Positions 17,148 to 25,166 of a DNA stretch of 64,000 nt are shown piece after piece. Each line of letters begins with the position of its first letter. The first letter of the stretch is position 1. This DNA comes from Larkinella sp965227735. GTDB taxonomy: Bacteria > Bacteroidota > Bacteroidia > Cytophagales > Spirosomataceae. A program made the position numbers and the translations under genes. The notes under the pieces are model-generated. The model was not told where the DNA came from, made no database searches, and worked only from the letters and a program-made list of their open reading frames with translations. The stretch spans positions 6,448,001-6,512,000 of the forward strand of contig NZ_OZ245776.1 of NCBI RefSeq assembly GCF_965227735.1, given 5' to 3'.

Positions 17148-17879
17148 ATGAAGACTTCATTCATACAACTTGTTGCTATTCTGACCCTGGCGTCGGGATT
17201 GATGCTGACCACCACCCACACCGCGCGGGCGCAGGGGCAGGAAAAACTGATCATGTTTACCGGGATTATTACGGCCGGGAAAACGTCGGAGCCGTTGCCG
17301 GAAGCCTACATCTCCATCCCGCGTGCGGGTCGGGGCGTGTTGTCCAACAGCATCGGGTATTTTGCTATCCCGGTTTTGCCGGGCGACAGCATCGTGTTTA
17401 GTTACCTGGGTTTCAAGAAACAGTACCACATTATTCCACGTCGGCTAACGGAGCAGTCGTATTCGGCGGTGGTGGCGATGCAGGAAGATGTGCAGATGCT
17501 GACCGAAGTGAAAGTCTATCCGTATCCAACGGAAGAACTCTTCAAACAGGCTTTTGTCAACCTGAAATTGCCGGATGAAAAAGAACGGGAAAACATGGCA
17601 CGCAACCTCAGTGCCGAATCGATGCAGCGACTGGCGGCTCTAACGCCCATGAGTGCCGCCGGCAATTACCGGTATTACCTAAACCAGCAGTGGTTTGGCC
17701 GGGAATCGGTAACGGGTCGTTCTCAAATGACCACGATTCCTTTCCTGAATCCGTTTGCCTGGGCGAGTTTCATCAAGTCGGTTAAAAACGGTGATTTGAA
17801 GAAAAAAGACTTCCGGCAGGAACTCAACGCCACCCCGCCGGAAGGCTTGTCCCGGCAGGATATTCTGAAGAATAATTAA
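17148..17879 (+). CDS. Secreted protein with carboxypeptidase-like regulatory domain
   Basis: The protein has 243 residues. The signal peptide is about 1-30 (cleavage after 'ARAQG'). A CarbopepD_reg_2-type beta-sandwich follows (about 35-115): 'FTGIITAGKTSEPLPEAYISIP...VLSNSIGYFAIPVLPGDSIVFSYLGFKKQ'. The C-terminal half (about 120-243) is specific to Bacteroidota and has no known activity. The domain is the same one that precedes SusC barrels, but here it is stand-alone and probably periplasmic. A heptad element begins immediately after its stop codon. Confidence 0.82.
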   Translation: MKTSFIQLVAILTLASGLMLTTTHTARAQGQEKLIMFTGIITAGKTSEPLPEAYISIPRAGRGVLSNSIGYFAIPVLPGDSIVFSYLGFKKQYHIIPRRLTEQSYSAVVAMQEDVQMLTEVKVYPYPTEELFKQAFVNLKLPDEKERENMARNLSAESMQRLAALTPMSAAGNYRYYLNQQWFGRESVTGRSQMTTIPFLNPFAWASFIKSVKNGDLKKKDFRQELNATPPEGLSRQDILKNN

Positions 17880-17880
17880 G

Positions 17881-18006
17881 GTTTACGATTTTCGGTTTAC
17901 AGTTTTCGGTGAGCCGTCGTCACAGTGGCTAACGCCTTCAACATTCGATATTCGTTGTTCGATATTCAATATTGCGTAAATAGGCTAAACCGTATACCGT
18001 TAACTA
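17881..18006. repeat. Compound heptad element E (between carboxypeptidase-regulatory gene and lpxH)
   Basis: Heptads GTTTACG, ATTTTCG, GTTTACA, GTTTTCG, GTGAGCC (17881-17915) are followed by the core GTGGCTAACGCC (17925-17936). An unbroken run of ten further 7-base units follows (17937-18006): TTCAACA, TTCGATA, TTCGTTG, TTCGATA, TTCAATA, TTGCGTA, AATAGGC, TAAACCG, TATACCG, TTAACTA. The last units invert the first arm. The middle ones invert the units seen at 23227. The right end overlaps the lpxH stop codon. Confidence 0.85.
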
Positions 18007-18783
18007 CTTCTCCTCAAACTTCAATAGTTTTGTCGTTTGTCCGTCAAATCGGGCGTAGGTGTTGAGGTTGATCCATTCTCCCAGATTGATGTAGCGGCTG
18101 TTTTCGGTCACTTTCAGATCCAGCGACAGATGGCGATGGCCGAAAATGTAGTAATCGTGGTGTTGCCGGGTCTCCATTTCCTTGCAATATTGCCAGAGCC
18201 ATTCCTGTTCATTGCCCCTGAAAACATCGGTTTTATGCTGCTCGGCGGCTTTGCGCTTCCGTGACCAGCCATTGCCGAAAAGCACCCCGATATCGGGATG
18301 AAGCCAGCGGAAAAACCACCGGGCCAGCCCATTCTCAAATATTTTTTTGAGCTGCTTATACTTGAAATCGCCGGGACCCAGGCCATCGCCGTGACCGACC
18401 AGGAAGTGTTGATCGCCAATCTGGTACGATTTCGGTAACCGGTAAACCGGAATCCCCATCTCTTCGGTAAAATAGTCTGCCATCCACATATCATGATTTC
18501 CGGAGAAGAGTTTGAGCTTGATACCGGCGTCCGACAATTCGGCCAGTTTCCCTTGAAGACGGGTGAAACCTTTGGGAATCACGTGTCTGTATTCAAACCA
18601 GAAATCAAAGACGTCACCGACCAGAAAAATGGCTTCGGCATCGTTGCTGACCAGGTCGAGCCAGCGGATAACGCGTCGTTCCCGCTCGCGGCTAACAGTG
18701 GGCGTAGGCATTCCTAAATGAAAGTCGGAAGCAAAGTAAACGGCTCGGTCCGGAGGGAGCGGTAGGAGTTCAATCGATGGCAT
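18004..18783 (-). CDS. lpxH: UDP-2,3-diacylglucosamine diphosphatase (LpxH-type)
   Basis: The protein has 259 residues from the ATG at 18783, which is preceded by a perfect -7 box; an upstream in-frame start would cross that box. The calcineurin-like metallophosphoesterase motifs are 'SDFHLG', 'GDVFDFWFEYR', 'GNHDMW', 'GHGDG' and 'FGHRH'. The 'HGDG...' and 'R.HPD' spacing fits LpxH. It hydrolyses UDP-2,3-diacylglucosamine to lipid X in lipid A synthesis at the inner membrane face. Confidence 0.93.
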   Translation of the reverse strand: MPSIELLPLPPDRAVYFASDFHLGMPTPTVSRERERRVIRWLDLVSNDAEAIFLVGDVFDFWFEYRHVIPKGFTRLQGKLAELSDAGIKLKLFSGNHDMWMADYFTEEMGIPVYRLPKSYQIGDQHFLVGHGDGLGPGDFKYKQLKKIFENGLARWFFRWLHPDIGVLFGNGWSRKRKAAEQHKTDVFRGNEQEWLWQYCKEMETRQHHDYYIFGHRHLSLDLKVTENSRYINLGEWINLNTYARFDGQTTKLLKFEEK

Positions 18784-18802
18784 GAATATTTTTTCAGGAA
18801 TA

Positions 18803-18810
18803 CAAAGGTA
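18803..18810 (-). promoter_or_regulatory. -7 promoter element (TACCTTTG) of lpxH
   Basis: This is an exact TAnnTTTG match on the minus strand, 20 bp before the lpxH ATG. A TTTC resembling the -33 TTTG lies about 20 bases upstream. Confidence 0.6.
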
Positions 18811-18895
18811 ACACATTGCGTGTTTACCTCCGAAACTCGGATATTGCATTCTCAACGACGAAACCGTCGATTAACCCACAGTTTGCAGAGATGAT

Positions 18896-19672
18896 ATGAA
18901 AAAACGGTTTATTGCCTTGGTCGGTTTGGTCGGATTTATGGGCGTAGGAAAGGAGGGAGGTCAACCGGTAGAGGCTCAGTCGCCCCTGGCGATGGTAGCA
19001 GTAACAAAAAATCCACCCGCGGTGGTCGAGAAGTTGGTTTTTGATCGGGTGTTGGTGTATGAACAAACGGATTACAACGGTTCAGTGGTGCGGTATCAGG
19101 TGTTATTAAACTCCAAAACCGGCCAGTTCGGTTTCGACCGGAAACTGGCGAATCTGAGTTTTCCGGGGGTGGTAGGTGGCTATACGTTCGTGACGGGTCA
19201 GCCTGATGGCAGCTACCGGGTTTACGTGGCCGATAAGTATGAAGGCAAAATTATCATGCGTTACAACGTTGGCAGCGCCTATTATGCCCCCAATCGGGCC
19301 GCTGCTTGCCGGAATCGTTTTCAGAAGCGGTATCACCCGACCGGTCGGGAAGGGAGTCAATATGGCCTGACAGCGGCCGAATACAAGGCGAGTCTGGGCC
19401 GTTCGGACACCGAGTGGCTGTGGGTTGCCGAGGTGCCATTTAATTCCTATCCGCTGTATTTGTTCAACGAACTGGCGCTGGAAGCCAAACTTCCGGATGC
19501 CCACAGCATCAATTTCTCGTCGTCGCTGGCACCCAACGAATTGCTGGTTCAGTCCAAGAAAGAATACTACTCGGAAAAGGTGAATGGAAAACCGGCCACC
19601 AGTACCTTGAAACTTATTTTTTTCGGCCCGGCCAACCACTCCTTCGATGTAACGGGGTATAAATTCAAATAA
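18896..19672 (+). CDS. Uncharacterised secreted protein (258 aa)
   Basis: I recognise no family. The N-terminus (about 1-28) is a signal peptide ending near 'VEAQS'. The rest is beta-strand-rich with many aromatic residues ('YNGSVVRYQVLLNSKTGQFGFD', 'SYRVYVADKYEGKIIMRY'), then a polar segment with a Cys (AAACRNRF), and it ends in 'FDVTGYKFK'. Length and composition fit a periplasmic or cell-surface protein. It stands alone between divergent lpxH and convergent ftsH, with a clear shared terminator at 19709-19744. Confidence 0.75.
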   Translation: MKKRFIALVGLVGFMGVGKEGGQPVEAQSPLAMVAVTKNPPAVVEKLVFDRVLVYEQTDYNGSVVRYQVLLNSKTGQFGFDRKLANLSFPGVVGGYTFVTGQPDGSYRVYVADKYEGKIIMRYNVGSAYYAPNRAAACRNRFQKRYHPTGREGSQYGLTAAEYKASLGRSDTEWLWVAEVPFNSYPLYLFNELALEAKLPDAHSINFSSSLAPNELLVQSKKEYYSEKVNGKPATSTLKLIFFGPANHSFDVTGYKFK

Positions 19673-19708
19673 TGATCTGAAGGAGCCGATGCTTTTGGAC
19701 TGTCAGAT

Positions 19709-19744
19709 ATGCAAAAAGCCGACACATGTGTCGGCTTTTTGCAT
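19709..19744. terminator. Bidirectional terminator between 258-aa ORF and ftsH
   Basis: A perfect 36-base palindrome (stem ATGCAAAAAGCCGACACA and its complement) has A- and T-runs flanking the GC stem, so it works for both convergent genes. Confidence 0.92.
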
Positions 19745-19767
19745 AGGCTAAGCATTACTCGTGGCTC

Positions 19768-21798
19768 TTACGACAAGGCTGGCAGATCCGGCGTTGGCAA
19801 CGGTTTTGTTTCTTCCGGTTTACTATCCGTACCAATTACTTCTTCAACCACTTCGCTGTTATTCTTGTAAGCCTGGTAGGTTGTTTCTTTCTGGAAAGGA
19901 CGTTTGCCCAGAATCCGGACGAGGTCTTTCTGGAACAGAATTTCTTTCTCCAGCAACTCTTTCGCTACGGCTTCCAGACCGGCCCGGTTTTCAGCCAGCA
20001 GAGCTTTCGTCCGGGAATAAGCCTGATCGATGATCTTGCGAACTTCGTCGTCGATGGCTTCGGCGGTTGCTTCAGAATACGGTTTGTTGAACTGGTATTC
20101 GCTCTGTTTCGAATCGTAAAACGAAACATTACCAATTTTGTCATTCATCCCGTACATGGTCACCATGCTGTAGGCCAGCTTCGTGATCCGTTCGAGGTCA
20201 CTGAGGGCGCCGGTAGAAATCTTACCGAAGACGTTATCCTCCGCTGCCCGACCACCGAGCGTCATACACATCTCGTCGATGAGCTGTTCCGTGCGGTACA
20301 GATACTGTTCGCGGGGCAGATACTGCGCATAACCCAGTGCGGCCACGCCACGCGGAACAATCGTGACCTTCACCAGCGGATCGGCGTGTTCGAGGAACCA
20401 GCCAGTCACGGCGTGACCGGCTTCGTGGTAGGCAACAATCTCCTTTTCCTCCGGTGCAATCAGTTTGTTTTTCTTTTCCAAACCGCCAATGACGCGATCC
20501 ATCGCATACTGGAAGTCCTGCATATCGACCGATTCTTTGTTCCGGCGGGCGGCAATCAGCGCGGCTTCGTTACAAACGTTGGCAATATCGGCCCCCGCAA
20601 AACCCGGGGTTTGAGCCGCCAGCTCCCGCGGATCGACGTCGGTATCCAGTTTAATGGGCTTCAGGTGGACTTTGAAAATCGCTTCCCGGCCAACAATGTC
20701 CGGTTTATCGATGCTGATCTGGCGGTCGAACCGGCCGGGACGCAGCAGTGCCGAATCCAGTACATCGGGGCGGTTGGTAGCGGCCAGAATAATGATTCCG
20801 GAGTCGGTCGCAAAACCGTCCATCTCAACCAGCAGCGAGTTCAGCGTGTTTTCGCGTTCGTCGTTCGCACCGGGCATCGAACCCCGGCCACGTGACCGGC
20901 CAACGGCGTCAATTTCGTCGATGAAGATGATACAGGGCGCTTTTTCTTTGGCTTGTTTAAACAAGTCACGAACCCTGGCGGCACCGACACCGACAAACAT
21001 TTCGACAAAGTCGGAACCCGACAGCGAGAAGAAAGGCACACCGGCTTCACCCGCTACGGCTTTCGCCAGCAGGGTTTTACCCGTACCCGGAGGGCCAACC
21101 AGCAGAGCTCCTTTCGGAATTTTAGCCCCGAGTTTGGTGAACTTTGTAGGGTTTTTCAGGTAATCGACAATCTCCTTGATTTCTTCCTTGGCTTCGTCCA
21201 GACCTGCCACGTCGTTAAACGTGATCTTTACCCGGTTTTCAGCATCAAACAAAGCGGCTTTTGATTTTCCGATATTGAAGATCTGACCGCCCGGCCCGGC
21301 CCCGCCCGACATCCGGCCCAGCAGAAAATACATGGCCAGAATCATGACGATGAAGAAGCCCCAGGTTTGCAGAAAACCACTCCAGTCGCTCCGCTGTTCG
21401 ATTTTGTAGTCGATCTTTTCGTTATCGGGAATACCTTCCTGAATACGGTCCAGGTCTTTTTTGAACGACTCGGCCGACGATACCCGGAAACTAAAATGCG
21501 GTCCGGATTCGGAGTTAAAATACGATTTGTCCTGAAATTGCGTCCGGTATTTTTGTTGCAGGGCCTGTTGGGTCAGGGTAATTTCTACAACCTCATTGTT
21601 CACAATGACTACCTTTTCAACTTCCTTATTCTTAACCATCTTTTCAAATCCGCGGATGGTCGTCTCCCGGACGGCACTGCTGCGGTTGAAAAAGGTTATC
21701 CCGAGGATCGCTGCAATCAGGATCGCTACAATCCAGCCCTGGAAGTTTGGCCGACGGGGAGTTCTGGGTGAAAGTGGATTTCTATTATTATCAGGCAT
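19768..21798 (-). CDS. ftsH: ATP-dependent zinc metalloprotease FtsH
   Basis: The protein has 676 residues. Two transmembrane helices lie near 22-38 and 146-161, with a periplasmic domain between. The AAA+ domain has Walker A 'GPPGTGKT' (K241), Walker B 'IIFIDEIDAVG' and the second region of homology 'NRPDVLDSALLRPGRFDR'. The M41 protease domain has the zinc site HEAGH (458-462). It extracts and degrades membrane and some soluble proteins. The extended acidic, proline-rich C-terminus is common in Bacteroidota. It lies downstream of rsfS on the same strand (167-bp gap). Confidence 0.98.
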   Translation of the reverse strand: MPDNNRNPLSPRTPRRPNFQGWIVAILIAAILGITFFNRSSAVRETTIRGFEKMVKNKEVEKVVIVNNEVVEITLTQQALQQKYRTQFQDKSYFNSESGPHFSFRVSSAESFKKDLDRIQEGIPDNEKIDYKIEQRSDWSGFLQTWGFFIVMILAMYFLLGRMSGGAGPGGQIFNIGKSKAALFDAENRVKITFNDVAGLDEAKEEIKEIVDYLKNPTKFTKLGAKIPKGALLVGPPGTGKTLLAKAVAGEAGVPFFSLSGSDFVEMFVGVGAARVRDLFKQAKEKAPCIIFIDEIDAVGRSRGRGSMPGANDERENTLNSLLVEMDGFATDSGIIILAATNRPDVLDSALLRPGRFDRQISIDKPDIVGREAIFKVHLKPIKLDTDVDPRELAAQTPGFAGADIANVCNEAALIAARRNKESVDMQDFQYAMDRVIGGLEKKNKLIAPEEKEIVAYHEAGHAVTGWFLEHADPLVKVTIVPRGVAALGYAQYLPREQYLYRTEQLIDEMCMTLGGRAAEDNVFGKISTGALSDLERITKLAYSMVTMYGMNDKIGNVSFYDSKQSEYQFNKPYSEATAEAIDDEVRKIIDQAYSRTKALLAENRAGLEAVAKELLEKEILFQKDLVRILGKRPFQKETTYQAYKNNSEVVEEVIGTDSKPEETKPLPTPDLPALS

Positions 21799-21965
21799 TT
21801 TTGCAACAGAATTACGGCTAAATACACAAAAAAGGAAACACCATTTGACAATGGATTGTTTCTACTGGGTTTGGGATTCGATAAACGGGGAGTAACCGGG
21901 GTAGATGGTTGTATGAGCGGATAAACACTCGTTCAGTTACCTGCTTCCGGGTAAGGCCGTTTCGA

Positions 21966-22349
21966 TCAGGCAAAGGTTTCTTCCACCAGGTGGATTTCAG
22001 CGTCACCCCAAAGTTGCTCGAGGTCATAGAAAACCCGGCGTTCTTTTTTGAAAACATGAACGACAACATCCACATAATCGAGCAGAATCCATTCCCGATT
22101 CATTTTGCCTTCCTCATGCCAGGGATTGATTTTGCTGGCTTTGAATACTTCTTCTTCAACGGAGTCGGCGATGGCGTCAATCTGCGTGTCGGATGTTCCG
22201 GAACAGATGACGAAGTAGTCAGAAATGGCATTTTTAACGTCGCGAAGATCCATGACAACAATGTCAACGGCCTTCTTTTCCTGCATCCCCTTCACGACGA
22301 GTTTGCACAATTCTTCGGATGATAAGTCCTTCGGTTTATTTATTCTCAT
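21966..22349 (-). CDS. rsfS: Ribosomal silencing factor RsfS
   Basis: The protein has 127 residues, the family's usual length. It has the RsfS/DUF143 fold: 'KAVDIVVMDLRDVKNAISDYFVICSGTSDTQIDAIADSVEEEV', then 'WILLDYVDVVVHVF' and 'LEQLWGDAE'. It binds ribosomal protein uL14 on the large subunit and blocks subunit joining when nutrients run low. It is divergent from birA and upstream of ftsH. Confidence 0.96.
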   Translation of the reverse strand: MRINKPKDLSSEELCKLVVKGMQEKKAVDIVVMDLRDVKNAISDYFVICSGTSDTQIDAIADSVEEEVFKASKINPWHEEGKMNREWILLDYVDVVVHVFKKERRVFYDLEQLWGDAEIHLVEETFA

Positions 22350-22453
22350 GCTACTGGTTTAAATTGCAAAGACCGAAACCAGCGGGTACGTTTACTAAAT
22401 ACTAGATTTTGTACCATAATTTCGGTATTCATCCAACTAAATGTATTAAAAAT

Positions 22454-23227
22454 TTGTACAAGTTTCGACCCAAAACCCTTTTTATTGGACAAAAAATTAA
22501 TTATCTGCCAACTTGTCAGTCTACGAACGATGTTGCAGCCGAATTAATCACGTCCGAAACCGCTTTGGATGGAACCGTCGTCATAACCGGCAACCAAACC
22601 GCCGGAAGAGGGCAGCGCGGAAATCAGTGGGAAGCCCAGCCCAACCAGAACCTGACCTTTTCGGTTCTTCTACAACCCACATTTCTGCAGGCTTCAGAAC
22701 AGTTCTGGCTGAACATTGCCGTTTCACTGGGAATCAGCGACTGGCTGAGCACCTACGTGGGCGACCGGCTGAAAATCAAGTGGCCTAACGATCTCTACGT
22801 TCTACAGCGTAAAATTGGTGGAATATTAATTGAAAACACGCTGTATGGCTATACAATTGCGTGGTCGGTAGTTGGAATTGGATTAAACATCAACCAAACC
22901 CGCTTTCAAACGCCCACCGCGACCTCCCTCAGCAATGAAACACCAAACGACCTGGATTTCGTTCTGCCGGAACTGTTTCCGGCTTTACTGGAGTCGCTTG
23001 AGCGCCGGTATCTGGCCTTACGGGCCGGTCAACGCGATGTATTGAAAACGAATTACCTCCAGCGATTATTCCGCTATCAAGAAGAAAGCATCTTTAAAGC
23101 CGATGGAGAGCATTTTCGGGGAATCATCGTCGGCGTCGAAGAAACGGGTCGGCTGGCCATTCAGATAGGTGAAAAGCTTCGGAGTTTTGCTTTTAAGGAG
23201 GTGGAGTTTGTGATTGATGGAAACTGA
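22454..23227 (+). CDS. birA: Biotin--[acetyl-CoA-carboxylase] ligase
   Basis: The protein has 257 residues if it starts at TTG 22454, the start that gives the family's usual 'MYKF...TLFIG' beginning. An ATG in frame is lacking nearby, and a TTG at 22409 would add 15 unlikely residues. Motifs are 'STND', the biotin-binding 'GRGQRGNQWEAQP', 'KWPNDLYV...KIGGILIE' and 'GIGLNIN'. There is no DNA-binding HTH, so it is a monofunctional ligase. It biotinylates the carrier protein at 9623-10123. A -7-like TAATTTCG (22417-22424) lies upstream. Confidence 0.93.
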   Translation: MYKFRPKTLFIGQKINYLPTCQSTNDVAAELITSETALDGTVVITGNQTAGRGQRGNQWEAQPNQNLTFSVLLQPTFLQASEQFWLNIAVSLGISDWLSTYVGDRLKIKWPNDLYVLQRKIGGILIENTLYGYTIAWSVVGIGLNINQTRFQTPTATSLSNETPNDLDFVLPELFPALLESLERRYLALRAGQRDVLKTNYLQRLFRYQEESIFKADGEHFRGIIVGVEETGRLAIQIGEKLRSFAFKEVEFVIDGN

Positions 23228-23289
23228 ATGTTGAATATCGAACAACGAATGTTGAATATCGAATAAAGAACGTCGAGTATCGAAGCACA
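23227..23289. repeat. Heptad tandem element H (after birA)
   Basis: There are nine consecutive 7-base units beginning at the last base of the birA stop: AATGTTG, AATATCG, AACAACG, AATGTTG, AATATCG, AATAAAG, AACGTCG, AGTATCG, AAGCACA. They form three 21-base higher-order repeats. The first units are the inverse of those at 17937-17971, so the two loci share a repeat type. No inverted partner arm is present. Confidence 0.85.
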
Positions 23290-23298
23290 GGGAGCAGG

Positions 23299-23565
23299 TT
23301 AGGTGGTTTTGCGGGAACCTTTGATGAGGGCCGCGATGCCCAGGATGATAACGGCACCCACAAAAGCAGTCAAAACCCGGTCGAGAACACCACCAGCTCC
23401 CGTTGCGAAGGTGTTTCCGAAAATCCAGCCACCGACAAAGGCACCGGCAATGCCTAACAAAATTTCGGTGAATAAAGAGAACGAGAAGCGTTTAAAAAGA
23501 AGATCGGCCAGCCAGCCGGCAATGGCTCCAACCAGAATAGTCATCAATAGTCCCATGGCGTTCAA
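23299..23565 (-). CDS. GlsB/YeaQ/YmgE-family membrane protein
   Basis: The protein has 88 residues and three hydrophobic helices. The family pattern of glycine-rich helices is clear: 'MTILVGAIAGWLADLLFKR', 'LLGIAGAFVGGWIFG' and 'GAVIILGIAALIKGS'. These small inner-membrane proteins are linked to stress responses, but their activity is unknown. It is monocistronic, convergent with birA and divided from pgeF by about 70 bp. Confidence 0.92.
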   Translation of the reverse strand: MNAMGLLMTILVGAIAGWLADLLFKRFSFSLFTEILLGIAGAFVGGWIFGNTFATGAGGVLDRVLTAFVGAVIILGIAALIKGSRKTT

Positions 23566-23636
23566 AACGTTTAGTTTGTAGGCAATAGAACTCAGGCTGA
23601 GTCGGTTTGTTTTACAAACTTCGCCGGAAACAGCGG

Positions 23637-24401
23637 TTATTCTGCCGGACGGAAACCAATCACTGCCACCATACGCCCCGTATTGCCCTTTTCAATCCGG
23701 TAGGAAAAGAAATCCTGATTGTGGGTGACCGTCGAATAGGGCGAAACGCCAATCTGGCTGGCCGGAATACCGGCGTTGATCAGTTGAGCCACATTGGCCG
23801 CTTTTAAGTCGATCAAAAACTTCCGACGTTCAGTATCAAACGCTTTGTGGGCTTCGTCAAAGTGTTCGGCGACCTCATCTCCAACCTCAAATGAGTCCTG
23901 GTCGATGCACGTGCCGACGTAGGCGAAACACTGAGCGGGTTGAGAGCCAAACTGGTCGTGCAGGGCCTGAACGGTTTTCTCAACGATTCGGGCCACTGTG
24001 CCGCGCCAACCGGCGTGGATAGCCGCCACGGCTTGCTGTCCGGTATCGTAAATCAAAATGGGTGTACAGTCGGCCACCGTAACCGTCAGAAAATGATGGG
24101 GCAGATTGGTGATCAACGCATCGTATCCCTCAAACCGCCCTGCGTGCTGAACCGTCAGAATCCGGTCGCCATGAACCTGGTGCGAAGAGGCCACCTGTTC
24201 CGGGTTAATGCCGATACTGGAAAAAAAGCGACGGCGGTTTTCCTCAACGTGTTCGGGCAAGTCGGTGGTATTCAAACCGACATTGAGGGAGGAGAAGGGA
24301 AAAGGGCTGATGCCGCCGTGGCGGGTGCTTTCGGCGGCAATAACCGATTGAAAAGGCTGAAATACCGCTGGAATTTGATGAAGTGATTCAAACGCAATCA
24401 T
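23637..24401 (-). CDS. pgeF: Peptidoglycan editing factor PgeF (multicopper-oxidase/laccase-like)
   Basis: The protein has 254 residues. DUF152/PgeF motifs are 'HGGISPFPFSSLNVGLNT', 'SHQVHGDRI', 'TVADCTPIL', 'HAGWRGTVARI', 'GTCIDQDSFEVGDEV' and 'TVTHNQDFFSYR'. The His/Cys/His zinc-site residues are present. It removes misplaced L-Ser from peptidoglycan precursors, an amidase role in E. coli, and some homologues act on purine nucleosides. It is cytoplasmic. It is preceded by a 318-bp gene-free stretch. Confidence 0.93.
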   Translation of the reverse strand: MIAFESLHQIPAVFQPFQSVIAAESTRHGGISPFPFSSLNVGLNTTDLPEHVEENRRRFFSSIGINPEQVASSHQVHGDRILTVQHAGRFEGYDALITNLPHHFLTVTVADCTPILIYDTGQQAVAAIHAGWRGTVARIVEKTVQALHDQFGSQPAQCFAYVGTCIDQDSFEVGDEVAEHFDEAHKAFDTERRKFLIDLKAANVAQLINAGIPASQIGVSPYSTVTHNQDFFSYRIEKGNTGRMVAVIGFRPAE

Positions 24402-24719
24402 TCGACGTATTCGGTTATAACAAATTCTGTACTATCGATTTTTGGGTCATTAAAATTTTGAAATAATCCGCTGAATTGCCCTCATTTATTCGTGGAAACT
24501 GGCATAATTCAAAATTAAATTAATTGTAACTTATTGATAGTCTGAATGTTATCTGTATCTTTTGTCGGTTGCCGTTCGATCGTTCATCCAGAAAACAAAC
24601 CGTTTGTCGGGGTGCATCAACCGCTGGCGTACTATCTGTCGGTTGGTACGACCGGGAGCCGCTATATTTGAATCGTCAAACAGACAGAAACAACAACTAA
24701 GAACAACTTTAAACACACC
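24402..24719. other. Gene-free spacer between pgeF and the 128-aa secreted protein gene
   Basis: This is a 318-bp divergent spacer. The first two-thirds is AT-rich without a coding frame or inverted repeat that I can see. The last 60 bases hold the promoter of the gene at 24720. A second TATCTTTTG-like string is near 24556-24564, so there may be two start sites. Confidence 0.5.
24663..24670 (+). promoter_or_regulatory. -7 promoter element (TATATTTG)
   Basis: This is an exact TAnnTTTG match 49 bp before the ATG of the 128-aa secreted protein. A TTGG at 24643-24646 is a possible -33 element (16-base spacing, somewhat short). Confidence 0.55.
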
Positions 24720-25106
24720 ATGAAAACGTTCATTTCTTCCGTACTCGTCGCGCTGGCCGTAAGCGCATCAACCGTAACTTTTGCAAACGCTGACAACGAA
24801 AAAGTGGCTGGCACCTACCAGGTGGGCTTGTACCCCTCCGCTCAGAATGCCAAGGTCAACGTAATGGTTGCCAAAGAAAAAGGATCTTCACTGAACGTAC
24901 AACTGCTGGATGGCAGTGGTGCGGTTCTGGCTACCCAGCAACTGGACAAGAACGAAACGACCACCCGCACCCGGTTTGACCTGAGTCAACTGGAAGACGG
25001 AAAATATAAAGTGGTCGTAACGGACGGGACTTCTAAAATTGTGAAAGAAGTTAACCTCCAAACCAAAACACCGGTTCAACCTGAGCGCTCTGTTTCTCTG
25101 CGCTGA
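24720..25106 (+). CDS. Small secreted Ig-fold-like protein (128 aa)
   Basis: The protein has 128 residues. The signal peptide is about 1-24 (cleavage after 'TFANA'). The mature part reads as one beta-sandwich domain: 'SLNVQLLDGSGAVLATQQLDKNETTTRTRFDLSQLEDGKYKVVVTDGTSKIVKEVNLQ'. This is close in pattern to DUF3244 and to the C-terminal sorting domain of type IX secretion substrates, but without a cargo domain. A good -7 box and long leader suggest strong, regulated expression. A terminator follows. The role is unknown. Confidence 0.8.
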   Translation: MKTFISSVLVALAVSASTVTFANADNEKVAGTYQVGLYPSAQNAKVNVMVAKEKGSSLNVQLLDGSGAVLATQQLDKNETTTRTRFDLSQLEDGKYKVVVTDGTSKIVKEVNLQTKTPVQPERSVSLR

Positions 25107-25126
25107 TAATCCGGCATTTCCACACT

Positions 25127-25163
25127 AAAAAAGAGCCCCAATCGCAAGATGGGGGCTCTTTTT
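25127..25163. terminator. Bidirectional terminator
   Basis: The stem AAAAAAGAGCCCC (25127-25139) pairs with GGGGCTCTTTTT (25152-25163). It serves the convergent 128-aa gene and the sugar isomerase gene, whose stop is at 25167. Confidence 0.92.
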
Positions 25164-25166
25164 GGT

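Noticed and set aside
18784..18855. Longer N-terminus for LpxH (upstream start at 18855)
   Set aside because: The extra 24 residues span the perfect -7 box at 18803-18810 and are not part of the LpxH fold.
23227..23289. CRISPR or minisatellite reading of the 21-base repeats after birA
   Set aside because: Units are contiguous with no unique spacers, and the true period is 7 bases as in the other elements.
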